A stretch of DNA of 60,742 nucleotides from an uncultured Eubacteriales bacterium (GCA_900319465.1 ONOL01000009.1:1-60742); one strand, 5' to 3'. Counted from the first letter of the stretch, positions 15,879 to 25,595 are shown. Numbers and translations: made by a program. The notes: generated by a model from the letters alone, not told the origin.

Positions 15879-17939
15879 TCAGGACTTATCTGATTGGTTT
15901 TCGTCGGAAGGCTCTGGCTGCGGCGCGCTCTCCTGCTCCGCGGCAGGCTGTGTCTCGCCGCACTCCTCCGCGAGCTGCGGGGCCTCGGGGGCCTCGTCGC
16001 TCATGGAGATCTTGCGGGCCGGCCGCTCGATGGTCTTGTCCTTGCTGGCGAGCTTGGCCTGCTTCACGCTCTCGGGCATGAACTCGCCGTGCTCGAAGTA
16101 GTAGTCAAACTCCTCACGGTCCATGGTCTCATTGACCAGCAGATACTCGGCCACGCCGCGCAGCTGACCGGCATGCTCAGTGAGGATCTTCTCGCATTCG
16201 GCGGCGGCGCGGTCAAAGATAGCCTTGACCTCCTCATCGATCGCGGCGGCGGTCTCCTCGGAGTAGCTCTTGGTCTGGCCGAAGTCGCGGCCGATAAAGA
16301 TGCTGTGGTCGGAGCTGTCGTAGGAGATGGGTCCCAGGCGCTCGCTCATGCCGTACTTAGTAATCATATCACGGGCGATCCTGGAGGCCTGGCGAATATC
16401 TCCGGACGCTCCGGTGGAGATGTCGTCCAGGAAAAGCTTCTCTGCCATACGGCCGCCCAGATATACAACGAGATTGGCAAACATTTCCTCGCGGGTCTTG
16501 AAGTCCTCCGGATCCTCGTCCGGACGCATCAACGTGAAGCCGCCGGCCGGGCCGCGGGGGATGATCGTGATATAGTGCACAGGATCGGCGTGCTCCATAA
16601 ACTTGGCCGCAACCGCGTGGCCGGATTCGTGGTAGGCAGTCAGGCGGCGAGAGCGTTCCGAAACCTTGTGGCTCTTCTTCGCCGGTCCCATGTTCACCTT
16701 CATGATCGCCTCGTCGATATCCTCCTGGGTGATGAAGCGGTGTTTGCCGCGCACGGCCAGCAGCGCCGCCTCGTTCATCAGGTTCTCAAGATCGGCGCCC
16801 GAAAAGCCCGGCGTACCCTTGGCGATGTTGTTGAGATCCACGTCCTCGGCAAGCTGCTTGTCACGGGAATGGATCTTCAAAATGGCCTCGCGGCCCTTCA
16901 CATCCGGCAGGCCGACGTAGACCTGGCGGTCAAAGCGGCCCGGACGCAGGAGGGCGTTATCCAGAATGTCCGCGCGGTTCGTGGCCGCCATGACGATGAC
17001 GCCCTCGTTGCTGCCGAAGCCGTCCATCTCGACGAGCAGCTGGTTGAGGGTCTGCTCGCGCTCGTCATGCCCGCCGCCGAGGCCGGAGCCTCTCTGGCGG
17101 CCGACCGCGTCGATCTCGTCGATGAAGATGATCGCCGGGGCGACCTTCTTGGCCTGGTCGAACAGGTCGCGCACGCGCCCGGCGCCGACGCCCACATACA
17201 GCTCCACAAAGTCGGAGCCGGAGATGGACAGGAACTGCACGTCCGCCTCGCCCGCGACGGCCTTCGCCAGCAGGGTCTTGCCGGTGCCCGGAGGGCCGAC
17301 CAGCAGCACGCCCTTGGGGATGCGCGCGCCCATGGCGGTGTAGGCCTTGGGGTCCTTGAGGAAGTCGACGATCTCCGCCAGCTCCTCCTTCTCCTCGTCG
17401 CAGCCGGCCACGTCGCGGAAGGTCTTTTTGTTCTTCTCCTCGCTGCCGAGACGGGTGCGGGCCTTGCTGAAGCGCGCGACCCCGCTCGCTCCGCCGCCGC
17501 CCATGCGGTTCATCATCACGTACCACAGCACCATCGCGCCGCCCATCAGCAGCAGGTAGGGAATGATACTGGCCCACCAGGGCACGACGGTGCCCGGCTT
17601 GTAGTTGTATTCCTCGAGGATGCCGCTCGCCTTCTGCTGGGCGATCAGCTCATGGAAGTCTTCATAGAAGACCGAGAAATTATAGAGGTCATAGGTCTTT
17701 TTCTCCGTGACCTCCGGGTCGTCCGTACGCAGCTCGAGATACAGCACGGTGCCGGTCGACTCGGGGCTGGTGTAAAAGCTCTTCACTTTCTCCTGCTGGA
17801 AGAGATCCACCAGCTCGGAATAGCTCTTGACCTTTTCGGGCGCTTCACTTCGCGTCATGGCGACGATCACGCCCACCATGATGATCAGCAGCACCGCGTA
17901 AAAGGCAAGATCACGGGTTCTGTTTCGAATGGGTTTCAA
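15879..17939 (-). CDS. ftsH: ATP-dependent zinc metalloprotease FtsH
   Basis: Membrane AAA protease that degrades damaged membrane proteins and short-lived regulators. It has 686 residues, with two membrane segments (about 10-28 and 125-142) around an extracytoplasmic domain. Walker A is GPPGTGKT (215-222), Walker B IIFIDEID (about 270-277), SRH NRAD...RPGRFDR, and the zinc site HESGH (437-441) lies in the M41 domain. The C-terminal tail is acidic and rich in Gln, Pro and Ser. The start is TTG at 17939, seven bases after AAGGAG. It ends the gdpP-to-ftsH gene run; hpt lies 160 bp upstream. Confidence 0.97.
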   Translation of the reverse strand: MKPIRNRTRDLAFYAVLLIIMVGVIVAMTRSEAPEKVKSYSELVDLFQQEKVKSFYTSPESTGTVLYLELRTDDPEVTEKKTYDLYNFSVFYEDFHELIAQQKASGILEEYNYKPGTVVPWWASIIPYLLLMGGAMVLWYVMMNRMGGGGASGVARFSKARTRLGSEEKNKKTFRDVAGCDEEKEELAEIVDFLKDPKAYTAMGARIPKGVLLVGPPGTGKTLLAKAVAGEADVQFLSISGSDFVELYVGVGAGRVRDLFDQAKKVAPAIIFIDEIDAVGRQRGSGLGGGHDEREQTLNQLLVEMDGFGSNEGVIVMAATNRADILDNALLRPGRFDRQVYVGLPDVKGREAILKIHSRDKQLAEDVDLNNIAKGTPGFSGADLENLMNEAALLAVRGKHRFITQEDIDEAIMKVNMGPAKKSHKVSERSRRLTAYHESGHAVAAKFMEHADPVHYITIIPRGPAGGFTLMRPDEDPEDFKTREEMFANLVVYLGGRMAEKLFLDDISTGASGDIRQASRIARDMITKYGMSERLGPISYDSSDHSIFIGRDFGQTKSYSEETAAAIDEEVKAIFDRAAAECEKILTEHAGQLRGVAEYLLVNETMDREEFDYYFEHGEFMPESVKQAKLASKDKTIERPARKISMSDEAPEAPQLAEECGETQPAAEQESAPQPEPSDENQSDKS

Positions 17940-18100
17940 ACAAACAACTCCTTCTCGTCGGAAGAAAGCCGCCCCGCTCTTTCACCGCGGCGAGCGCCGG
18001 CAAGCCCTTCGGGCTCCGTACGGGCGCCGCGGGGACCGCGCGTGCGCAGTCTCCTCCCTCCTCTTCGGATCCGAGCCGGTCCCCGGCTTTGATCCGCAGG

Positions 18101-18637
18101 TCACTTACTATATATTTCCGGTTTCAGCACGCCGATATACGGCAGATTCCGGTATTTTTCATTATAATCCAGCCCGTAGCCCACGACGAAGGCGTCGGGG
18201 ATCTCGAAGCAGGAGTAGTCGGCGTAGATGTCGGCTTTGCGGCGCGCGGGCTTGTCCATCAGCGTCGCCACGGCGATGGAGGCGGGCTTGCGCACCATCA
18301 GATAGTTTTTCAGATAATTGAGCGTGACGCCCGAATCCAGAATGTCCTCCACCAGGATCAGATGGCGTCCCTCGATGATCTCGCTCAGGTCCTTGTTGAT
18401 CTTCACGGCGCCGGTCGAAGTGATGCCGCTGTAAGAGGATACCGCCATGAAGTCCATGGAACAATCGATATCCACATGGCGCATCAGGTCCGCCATGAAT
18501 ATGAAACAGCCCTTGAGCACGCCGACAAAGATCGGGTCCTTGCCCGCGTAATCCTCGGAGATCTTCCTGCCGATCGCGGCAACGGCCTCTTCCAGCTCCT
18601 TCTCGGAGATCAGAACTCTCTCGATCGCGTTTTTCAC
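18101..18637 (-). CDS. hpt: Hypoxanthine phosphoribosyltransferase
   Basis: Purine salvage enzyme converting hypoxanthine or guanine plus PRPP to IMP or GMP. It has 178 residues. The PRPP-binding motif is LILVEDILDSGVTL (about 100-113). GVLKGCFIFMADL, FMAVSSYSG and the C-terminal DAFVVGYGLDYNEKYRNLPYIG are classic HPRT elements. The start is GTG at 18637, behind GGGAGG by seven bases and overlapping the tilS stop as GTGA. tilS-hpt-ftsH is a conserved Firmicutes order. Confidence 0.95.
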   Translation of the reverse strand: MKNAIERVLISEKELEEAVAAIGRKISEDYAGKDPIFVGVLKGCFIFMADLMRHVDIDCSMDFMAVSSYSGITSTGAVKINKDLSEIIEGRHLILVEDILDSGVTLNYLKNYLMVRKPASIAVATLMDKPARRKADIYADYSCFEIPDAFVVGYGLDYNEKYRNLPYIGVLKPEIYSK

Positions 18638-19965
18638 CGAACATCCTCCCTTTTCTCTATCGTGAGCCGGAGCACACGATCCCCCGGCGCGGGCAGCGCC
18701 CTCTCGTCCACGGCCAGGCCGTACACCGCGAGGATCCCTTCCGCGTCGCGAAAGACCGGCGTCCGGTCCCGTTCCGCCCGGGTCATGCCGGCCTCGCCGA
18801 AGAGCGCCTTCAGGCTCTTGCCGCAACCCCGGTTCGCGGGATGCATCCGGTCCCCCGGCCGCCTGCCGGTAATGAGGATCTCAGTCCCGCATAGTTTCTC
18901 ATATTTGAAACAATAAGTCTTGAACAAGCTATTAATTTTCTGGTTGTATTCAACCAAATCCGCACGGACGCGCAGCCCGGCCTCCGGAAGCTCCAGGCTC
19001 TCCCCCGGACGGATCCGCCGTTCGGGGAGCGCGGCGCCCGGCTCCGCCTCGAAATACAGCCGCCCCCGCTCTCTTCGCAGGCGCTGCCCGGGCAAGTCGA
19101 TAAAGCCAAGTCCCCCGCCCGCGCAGAAACGCAGCACGTCCTCCACATGCTCGCGGCTCAGGCTGCATTCGCAAAGCGTCCGCACCACTCGTGAGGAGAC
19201 GGAAGGATGGAGTGCAATCAGTTCCCCCACCGGAAGACTGCCGTCCCGGTACTGCGTTCTGATGAAATCCGCCGCCAGGGACTGCAAGAGCTCCTCGTCC
19301 TGCCGGCACAGCGCGGCCGTGTCCGACACGGCCTGCGAGAAGGCGGGGTTCATCTCCCGCAGCACAGGCAGCACCGCATGGCGGATCCGGTTGCGGCGGT
19401 ATCGCTCGTCGGCATTGCTCAGATCCTCCCGGTGAGGAAGGCCGTTTTCCGCGAGATACTCCTCGATCTCCCGCCGCGGGATGCCCAGCAGCGGGCGCAC
19501 GATCCGCCCCCGCTCGGGCGGGATACCGCCGAGACCGCGCAGGCCGCTGCCGCGCGTGAGGTTCATGAGGACCGTTTCGGCGTTGTCGTCGGCGTTATGG
19601 GCGGTGGCGATCCTGTCGCAGCCGAGGACGTCGGCCGTCCGCTCCAGAAAGGCGTAGCGCAGCTCTCTGGCCGCCGCCTCGACGCCGAGGCGCTTCTCCG
19701 CCGCGCAGGCCGGCACATCGCCGTGCCCCACCGTGCAGGGGATGCCGCGCTCGCGGCAGAAGGCCACCACAAAGCGTGCGTCCGCGAGGGATTCCTCCCC
19801 GCGAAGGCCGTGCTCAAAGTGGGCGGCGAAAACCGTTAGGCCCCAGTCCTCCCGCCGCTCCCACAGCAGGTGCAGCAGGCAGATCGAGTCGCTCCCGCCG
19901 GAGACGGCGCAGAGCACCCGGCTCCCCCGCGGGAGAAGGCCGTGCGCGGAATCAGTAATCCTCAT
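18634..19965 (-). CDS. tilS: tRNA(Ile)-lysidine synthase
   Basis: Modifies C34 of the CAU-anticodon isoleucine tRNA to lysidine using ATP and lysine, changing decoding from AUG to AUA. 443 residues. The PP-loop SGGSDS is at residues 23-28, followed by HFEHGLRG, ATAHNADDNAET and RNRIRHAVLP, all TilS hallmarks. A TilS C-terminal domain with ITGRRPGDRMHP lies near residue 365. The ATG at 19965 overlaps the end of dnaB by 14 bases, with GGAG seven bases upstream. Confidence 0.95.
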   Translation of the reverse strand: MRITDSAHGLLPRGSRVLCAVSGGSDSICLLHLLWERREDWGLTVFAAHFEHGLRGEESLADARFVVAFCRERGIPCTVGHGDVPACAAEKRLGVEAAARELRYAFLERTADVLGCDRIATAHNADDNAETVLMNLTRGSGLRGLGGIPPERGRIVRPLLGIPRREIEEYLAENGLPHREDLSNADERYRRNRIRHAVLPVLREMNPAFSQAVSDTAALCRQDEELLQSLAADFIRTQYRDGSLPVGELIALHPSVSSRVVRTLCECSLSREHVEDVLRFCAGGGLGFIDLPGQRLRRERGRLYFEAEPGAALPERRIRPGESLELPEAGLRVRADLVEYNQKINSLFKTYCFKYEKLCGTEILITGRRPGDRMHPANRGCGKSLKALFGEAGMTRAERDRTPVFRDAEGILAVYGLAVDERALPAPGDRVLRLTIEKREDVR

Positions 19966-21295
19966 GCCGCCGCTCCAGGGAGCTGAAGGAGGTGTATTCC
20001 GGCAGCCAGTTGAGCTCCACCACGCCGGTGGCGCCCTTGCGGTTTTTCAGCACGATGGCTTCGGCCAGATTGGGATTCTCGCTCTCCCGGTTGTAGTAGC
20101 CCTCGCGGTACAGGCCGATGACCACGTCCGCGTCCTGCTCGATGGCGCCGGATTCGCGCAGATCGCTCAGCTGCGGGCGCTTGTCCTGCCGCGATTCGTT
20201 GGCGCGGCTCAACTGGCTCAGGCAGACCACGGGGACGTTCAGCTCCTTGGCCATGATCTTGAGCATGCGGCTGATGTCGCTGACCGCCTGGGTGCGGCTC
20301 TCGTTGGACCAGCTGTGTCCGCTGCCGGAGGACTGCATGAGCTGCAGGTAGTCGATCACGATCAGATCGATCTTCGGGAGCCGGCGGCACTGGGCGTTCA
20401 TGTCCGACACGGAGAGGGTCGGGTTGTCGTCGATGCGGATATCCGCCGCCGCCAGCGCCTGCGCCGCGTCCGAGACCTCGCGCCACTGCTGGGGCGTGAG
20501 CTCGCCGGTCAGCAGGTTTTTCAGCGGCACCAGCGCCGCGCGGGACAGCAGGCGCATCACGAGCTGCTCGCGGCTCATCTCCAGCGAGAAGATGGCCACG
20601 GTCTTGCCCAGGTTCAGGCCCGCATAGAGGGCGAAGTTCAGTCCCATGCTGGTCTTGCCCATGCCGGGACGCCCGGCGGCAAGGATCAGCTCGGACTTGT
20701 TGAGGCCGAGGATCGTGCTGTCCAGATCCGGCAGGCCTGTGGACAGGCCGGGGATCTTGTTGCCGGAGTTCGCGGCCTCGTTGAGCTCGTCGAATACGTT
20801 CTGCACCACGGAGGAGATGGGCAGCAGACCGCCCACGTTCCGCCCGCTGCGCAGGGCGTAGATCTTCTGCTCGGCGATTTCCAGCGCGGTGTCCGCCTCG
20901 CCGGCGCCCTCATAGACGAGGGTGTTGATCTCGTCCGCCGCCTCGCCGAGCCTCCGGAGCAGCGCGCGGTCCCGCACGATGGCCGCGTACTCAAGGACGT
21001 TGGCCGCCGTGGGCGTGACCCGCATGATCTCCGCCACGTAGCTCTCACAGCTTTCGGTCCAGACGCCCCGCACCTTCATCTGATCCAGCACGGTCACCGG
21101 GTCGATGGTCTGGCCGTAGGAGAACATGGCGAACATGGTCTCATAGATGTCGCGGTTGAGCTTCGTGTAGAACTCGTCCGCTTTCAGATGCTCCAGCACC
21201 TCGGGGACGCAGCGCGGGTCGATGAGCATGGAGCCGATGACCGCCTGCTCCGCCGGGGCGGAGTGCGGTGTTTTTTTGCCTAACAGCTCGTCCAT
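19952..21295 (-). CDS. dnaB: Replicative DNA helicase
   Basis: Hexameric helicase of the replication fork (dnaC of Bacillus). 447 residues: an N-terminal collar domain (about 10-110; PAEQAVIGSMLID) and a RecA-type domain (about 180-440) with Walker A GRPGMGKT, Walker B LIVIDYLQLM, and the DLRESGAIEQDADVV and GLYREGYY motifs. No intein is present. GAGGAGAG precedes the ATG; that ribosome site is part of a repeated intercistronic element (21301-21331). Confidence 0.97.
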   Translation of the reverse strand: MDELLGKKTPHSAPAEQAVIGSMLIDPRCVPEVLEHLKADEFYTKLNRDIYETMFAMFSYGQTIDPVTVLDQMKVRGVWTESCESYVAEIMRVTPTAANVLEYAAIVRDRALLRRLGEAADEINTLVYEGAGEADTALEIAEQKIYALRSGRNVGGLLPISSVVQNVFDELNEAANSGNKIPGLSTGLPDLDSTILGLNKSELILAAGRPGMGKTSMGLNFALYAGLNLGKTVAIFSLEMSREQLVMRLLSRAALVPLKNLLTGELTPQQWREVSDAAQALAAADIRIDDNPTLSVSDMNAQCRRLPKIDLIVIDYLQLMQSSGSGHSWSNESRTQAVSDISRMLKIMAKELNVPVVCLSQLSRANESRQDKRPQLSDLRESGAIEQDADVVIGLYREGYYNRESENPNLAEAIVLKNRKGATGVVELNWLPEYTSFSSLERRHEDY

Positions 21296-21300
21296 ACGGC

Positions 21301-21331
21301 TCTCTCCTCAAAACTTAAAAACTCAAAACGG
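21301..21331 (-). repeat. Intercistronic element of the AGTTTTGAG type (rplI-dnaB)
   Basis: The minus-strand spacer from the rplI stop to the dnaB ribosome site consists of repeated TTTTGAG-like words ending TTTTGAGGAG. Very similar text occupies two other same-operon junctions, at 47775-47809 and 52392-52420. Confidence 0.6.
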
Positions 21332-21781
21332 TTACTTGTCCTCGATCACGAGCACATTGATCGAGCCGCTGACCTCGTAGCCCAGCTTGGCTTTGACGGT
21401 ATAGCTGCCGAAGTTCTTGATGGGGTCCGACTGCACGATCTTGTTCTTCTCGATGTCGATGTCGTACTGCTCCTTGAGCGCCTTGCTGATGGCCTCGGAG
21501 GTGACGGCGCCGAAGAGCTTGCCGCCGGAACCGGCCTTGGCGCGCACGGTGACCTGCACGCCCTCCAGCTTTTTGGCGTTCTCCTCCGCCTGCGCCTTCT
21601 CCCGCGCGGCCTGCGCGGCCTTGGCCTTCTCCTTGAGCTTGAAGGCGTTGATGGCGTCGGGCGTGGCCTCGGAGGCAAGCCCCCTCGGCAGCAGATAGTT
21701 GCGGGCATAGCCGACGGAAACTTCCTTCATCTCGCCCTTCCGGCCCTGTCCGCGCACGTCGGTATTGAAAATGACTTTCAT
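21332..21781 (-). CDS. rplI: Ribosomal protein bL9
   Basis: Large-subunit protein binding 23S rRNA. 149 residues, the normal length. The N-terminal domain begins MKVIFNTDVRGQGRKGEMKEV with the signature GYARNYLLPRGLA. A connecting helix rich in Ala/Lys/Glu (about 45-75) leads to the C-terminal domain with GKLFGAVTSEAI. The ATG at 21781 follows AAAGGAG. It sits between gdpP and dnaB as in Bacillus. Confidence 0.97.
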   Translation of the reverse strand: MKVIFNTDVRGQGRKGEMKEVSVGYARNYLLPRGLASEATPDAINAFKLKEKAKAAQAAREKAQAEENAKKLEGVQVTVRAKAGSGGKLFGAVTSEAISKALKEQYDIDIEKNKIVQSDPIKNFGSYTVKAKLGYEVSGSINVLVIEDK

Positions 21782-21803
21782 ATTACAATCTCCTTTCTTT
21801 ATT

Positions 21804-21951
21804 GGCTCCCCTGAAAGGGGAGCTCTCGCGAAGCGGGTGAGGGGTCTGTCCCCCTCTGCAACAACTCAGGCTCCCCTGAAAGGGGAGCTCCCGCGAAGCG
21901 GGTGAGGGGTCTGTCCCCCTCTGCAACAACTCAGGCTCCCCTGAAAGGGGA
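21804..21951. repeat. 65-bp tandem repeat (2.3 copies)
   Basis: Two nearly identical 65-bp units start at 21804 and 21869, and a partial third starts at 21934. Each unit holds two small inverted repeats, CTCCCCTGAAAGGGGAG and GGGTCTGTCCCC. No ORF is supported. It separates gdpP from rplI. Confidence 0.85.
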
Positions 21952-22209
21952 AAGCGCGTTTGCGCTGCCGGCGGCAGAGGAAGCAAACGGGCTTTCTCCG
22001 CTGCCGCGCCATTGGCGGGCCGGCGTGTAACAGGCCAGGGAATGGCAGATGCGGCAAGGCGGGCAAGGCTCCCGCGAAGCGTCTCTCGCAAGCGCCGGGA
22101 CTGAGGGGTTTCCCTGTCATTCTGAGCGCAGCGAAGAATCTCACATGGTTCCCGGAGCTCCTTCGGTCGCTGTCGCTCGCTCAGGATGATATGCTGAAGC
22201 CATGATTCA
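21952..22209. other. gdpP-rplI intergenic remainder with a dispersed palindrome
   Basis: The rest of the 430-bp gdpP-rplI gap. 21952-22114 is GC-rich, without a supported gene or promoter. 22115-22191 is a copy of the dispersed palindrome beginning TGTCATTCTGAGCG. Confidence 0.5.
22115..22191. repeat. Dispersed palindromic repeat, copy 2
   Basis: TGTCATTCTGAGCGCAGCG at the left and a CGCTCGCTCAGGATGATA-like right arm enclose a short insert. It is related to copies at 15797-15877 and 36846-36915. Confidence 0.7.
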
Positions 22210-24201
22210 TTATCCGAAATATTCGTCGATGGCAGCGTACACGCTCCTGACCGCGTCGGCAAGCTCGACGTCCTTGAGCTGCGCCGCCGCCGCGCTGCGG
22301 TTGCCGCCGCCGCCCAGCTTCTCCATCAGGATCTGCACGTTCACCTCGCCGATGGAGCGGGCGGAGATGTTGACGTTGCCCTTCCCGTCCGGCGAGATGA
22401 CGACCGAGGCGTCCACCCCGGAGATGTTCAGCAGCTCGTCGGCCGCCTTGGCCGCGACCACGCGGTTCTGCGGCTCCTCGGGGGCGGCGATGGCCACCTT
22501 CCCGTAAAGCGTGGCCTGCTGCAGGATCTTATAGCGGGCGACGGTATCGTCCATCCCCGACTGAAACAGCTTCTTGACCTCCGCGGTATCGGCGCCGCCG
22601 CGGCGCAGATAGGCCGCCGCGTCGAAGGTGCGCTCGCCGGTGCGGATCGAAAAGCTCTTGGTATCCAGCACCATGCCCGCAAGCAGCGCCTCCGCCTCAC
22701 AGCGGAGCAGATCCGTCAGATCCGTGACCTCCTGCAGGATCTCGGTCACAAGCTCGCAGGCGGAGGAGGCATAGGGCTCAATAAAGCCCAGCGCGGCGTT
22801 GTGGATGTAGGTGGCCGCGACGCGATGGTGGTCGATGACCGCCACGCGGTTGCATTTTTCCAGCAGCTCCGCGTCCTCGACCTGCTCGGGCCGGTTGGTG
22901 TCCACGACCACGAGGAGCGTCCGCCCGTCGGCAAGCTGCCCGGCCTCTTTGGGGCTTATGAAGGCGGCCTTGTAGGCCTCCTCCTTCTGCATGCGCTCGA
23001 TCAGGCTGCGGCTGGCGTTATGCTCCAGATCCATGGCGATGCGGCAGCGCACGCCGTTCTTCCTGGCGATGCAGCAGATGCCCGCCGCCGCGCCGACCGC
23101 GTCCAGATCCGCAAAGCGGTGGCCCATGACCAGCACCTGGGAGGAATCGCGCATCAGCTCGGCCAGGGTATTGGCCATGACGCGGGACTTGACCTTGGTG
23201 CGTTTCTCCACCTCCAGCCCGCGCCCGCCGAAGAACTCGAAGCTCAGGCGGTTCTTGACCACCACCTGGTCGCCGCCGCGGGAGAGCGCCAGCTCCGTCG
23301 CCTTGTCGGCAAACTGCAGCCCCTCGCCGAGGGAGTCGCCCTCCTCGCCGAAGCCGATGCTGATGGAGGCGGTGATGCCGTTGGGGCTCTCGATCTGGTG
23401 CATCTGCTCGACGATGGGGAAGCGCTCCTGCTTCATGCGCTCCAGATCCTTCTTCTCGAAGACCGCGAGGTAGCGGTCTCTGTCGTAGCGGCGGAGGATG
23501 CCCTGGCAGCTCTCGCACCACTGGCCCAGCCGCTCCTCCGCCGCGTCGCGCAGCTCGTTGCGCACGCGCTCGGTCTGGTTGCGGCTCAGCTCGTCCAGAT
23601 TGTCAAGGATGATGATCCCGGGTACCGGACGGCTCTCCTGGAAACGGGTGCGGATCTCGTCGGCGTCCGTTACGTCCACCCAGTAGGTGACCCCGCTGTA
23701 AGCGTTTTCGTCCCCCTTGTCGCTGCGGATCAGGTTGCCGTGCAGCTGGTATTTCCTGCCGCCGATGTCCAGCAGCGTGGGATACTGCTCCCGCCCCTCC
23801 AGCAGCCATTTGCCGGTGAAGCCGGGGATTAGCTCCTCCATGCGGGCGTCCAGCCGTTTTGAGGCCAGCCCGAAGATGCTGAAGAACATCTCGTTGCCCC
23901 AGACCACGCTGGAATCGTCCAGCCGGAAGACCGCCATGGGCAGCGGGAAATTGGTCAGGGTGCTGCTTCTCGCGTTCTCCGCGCTGTATACCAGCGACTC
24001 GGTGTAGGCGGTGAGCCGTTTTCTGCGCTCCCTGCGGGACAGGATGGCGTAGACCGTCAGGACGACGGTGACCGCCGCCTCGCCCGCCGCCAGCAGGTAC
24101 AGCTCCAGACAGGCCGTGATCACCGCAAACGCGGCCAGGAAGAACAGCAGGATCGCCGTGCCCGGATCGGACAGGCGTCTGATTTTCGGATCCAGTTTCA
24201 A
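22210..24201 (-). CDS. gdpP: GdpP-type cyclic-di-AMP phosphodiesterase
   Basis: Membrane phosphodiesterase degrading c-di-AMP. 663 residues from the TTG at 24201, which stands seven bases after GGGAGG; the GTG six bases earlier abuts that site. Two membrane segments (about 15-55), a PAS-like domain (about 80-165), a degenerate GGDEF (about 175-300), a DHH domain with MGHRFADLDAVGAA and VIDHHR, and a DHHA1 domain. The usual GGGGH near the end reads GGGGNRSAAAAQL here. It heads the gdpP-rplI-dnaB gene order and has its own promoter at 24299-24327. Confidence 0.93.
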   Translation of the reverse strand: MKLDPKIRRLSDPGTAILLFFLAAFAVITACLELYLLAAGEAAVTVVLTVYAILSRRERRKRLTAYTESLVYSAENARSSTLTNFPLPMAVFRLDDSSVVWGNEMFFSIFGLASKRLDARMEELIPGFTGKWLLEGREQYPTLLDIGGRKYQLHGNLIRSDKGDENAYSGVTYWVDVTDADEIRTRFQESRPVPGIIILDNLDELSRNQTERVRNELRDAAEERLGQWCESCQGILRRYDRDRYLAVFEKKDLERMKQERFPIVEQMHQIESPNGITASISIGFGEEGDSLGEGLQFADKATELALSRGGDQVVVKNRLSFEFFGGRGLEVEKRTKVKSRVMANTLAELMRDSSQVLVMGHRFADLDAVGAAAGICCIARKNGVRCRIAMDLEHNASRSLIERMQKEEAYKAAFISPKEAGQLADGRTLLVVVDTNRPEQVEDAELLEKCNRVAVIDHHRVAATYIHNAALGFIEPYASSACELVTEILQEVTDLTDLLRCEAEALLAGMVLDTKSFSIRTGERTFDAAAYLRRGGADTAEVKKLFQSGMDDTVARYKILQQATLYGKVAIAAPEEPQNRVVAAKAADELLNISGVDASVVISPDGKGNVNISARSIGEVNVQILMEKLGGGGNRSAAAAQLKDVELADAVRSVYAAIDEYFG

Positions 24202-24298
24202 AACCACACCTCCCTCATTCGGCAGATATGTTGGTGATCGCTCTGTACGCGCTCTGATCGGAAATATTTTTCAAGCTCAGATACTGATACAAGTGTAT

Positions 24299-24327
24299 AT
24301 TATATCAAACAGTGTGCCCCTTCGCAA
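24299..24327 (-). promoter_or_regulatory. gdpP promoter
   Basis: Minus-strand TTGCGA (24322-24327), 17 bp, TATAAT (24299-24304), about 100 bp before the gdpP start. The remainder of the 24202-24569 gap contains no supported gene, and no clear promoter for the divergent nucleotidyltransferase gene. Confidence 0.7.
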
Positions 24328-24569
24328 GATTTTTTTCGTTTCTGTGCCCCTCCTGTGCCCCTCGCCGTGAAAGCTGGGAAACGGCCGTGTATTTTTCCGC
24401 CTTCGGCAAATAATAAGGACATCAGGACGGCGAAACGGCGCCGGGCGTATTGCCCTTTTCTCACGGCCATGCGCATCGGGCGGACGGACTCGCGTCCTCG
24501 ACCGTATTCGCCGTCCGATCCGTATCCTCAGCACGGGAAAAAAGCAAGGAAGAAAGAGAGTGTGATGTT

Positions 24570-25595
24570 ATGAAAGCTGTGATCATGGCCGGCGGCGAGG
24601 GGACGCGGCTCAAGGCCGTCACCGGGGCGCTGCCCAAGCCGCTCGTGCCGCTGCTGGGCAGGCCGCTCATGGAGCATATCCTGCTGCTCCTGCGCCGCCA
24701 CGGCTTTACCGAGGTCTGCGCCGCGCTGCGCTACCGCTCCTGCGACGTCCGCAGCGCCTTCGGCGACGGCAGGGGGCTGGGGCTTTCGATCCAGTACCGC
24801 GTGGAGGATCAGCCCCTCGGCACGGCGGGCGGCGTGAAAAACTGCGAGGATTTCTACGCTGGCGGGGATTTCCTCGTCATCAGCGGGGACGCGGCCTGCG
24901 ACTTCGACCTCGCGGAGCTGATGCGCCGCCACCGGGAGAGCGGCGCCGCGGCCACGGTCGCCCTCTCCCGGCAGGCGGTGCCGCTGCGCTACGGCCTTGC
25001 CGTCACCGACGGGGAGGGGCGCGTGCGCTCCTTCGTGGAAAAGCCGGTATGGCAGCGGGTGGTCACCGATCTCGTGAACACCGGGATCTACGTGCTCTCG
25101 CCGCGGGCGATGGCGCTGGTGCCGGCGGGGACGGCTTTCGACTTTGCCCGCGACCTGTTCCCGCTGCTGCTGGAGAGGGACGAGCTGCTGCTCGGCCTGC
25201 CGATGGAGGGCTACTGGTGCGACGTGGGGACGCCGCTCAGCTATTACCAATGCTGTGTGGACGCGCTCGAGGGGCGGCTGAAGCTGGACGTGCCCGCCGC
25301 CTTCTTGCCCGCGCCGCCGGAGGACGCGCCGGCCCCGCCGGAGGACGCGGCGGCGGCGCTCGAATGCCGCTGCCGCAGCCGGGCGGAGCTGATGGGCGCG
25401 CTCAGCGAGCTGATGCTGGAGCTGGACGCGGATTATTCCGACGGCATCCGCCTCGACCGCGAAAACTTCTCGCTGCACATTGCGCCGCTGCCGAACGCCT
25501 CCGCCGTGCGCATCTCCGTACAGGCGCAGGACGCGGAGTTCGCCCGCGCCATCGCCTTCTCCGCCCGGGACGTGTGCGACGCGCTGGATCTGTAA
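24570..25595 (+). CDS. Sugar-1-phosphate nucleotidyltransferase with a phosphohexomutase remnant
   Basis: 341 residues. Residues 1-230 are a nucleotidyltransferase (MAGGEGTRLKAVTGALPKP signature, SGDAACDFDL, FVEKP, GYWCDVGTP), as in mannose-1-phosphate guanylyltransferases. A Pro/Ala/Glu linker (about 245-262) leads to 75 residues (YSDGIRLDRENFSLHIAPLPN, then AVRISVQAQD) resembling the last domain of phosphomannomutase, where the phosphate loop normally reads RPSNTEP. Clostridial ManC-like fusions carry all four mutase domains. Here domains I-III, with the catalytic serine, are missing. The ATG at 24570 has only a weak upstream AGAGAG. Nucleotide and sugar are uncertain. Confidence 0.75.
   Translation: MKAVIMAGGEGTRLKAVTGALPKPLVPLLGRPLMEHILLLLRRHGFTEVCAALRYRSCDVRSAFGDGRGLGLSIQYRVEDQPLGTAGGVKNCEDFYAGGDFLVISGDAACDFDLAELMRRHRESGAAATVALSRQAVPLRYGLAVTDGEGRVRSFVEKPVWQRVVTDLVNTGIYVLSPRAMALVPAGTAFDFARDLFPLLLERDELLLGLPMEGYWCDVGTPLSYYQCCVDALEGRLKLDVPAAFLPAPPEDAPAPPEDAAAALECRCRSRAELMGALSELMLELDADYSDGIRLDRENFSLHIAPLPNASAVRISVQAQDAEFARAIAFSARDVCDALDL

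Noticed and set aside
15894-18092. A 732-codon plus-strand frame opposite ftsH
   Set aside because: Antisense to a complete FtsH; composition is typical of shadow frames.
21804-21951. Tandem repeats considered as a CRISPR array
   Set aside because: The units are contiguous 65-bp direct repeats with no unique spacers, and no cas genes are near.
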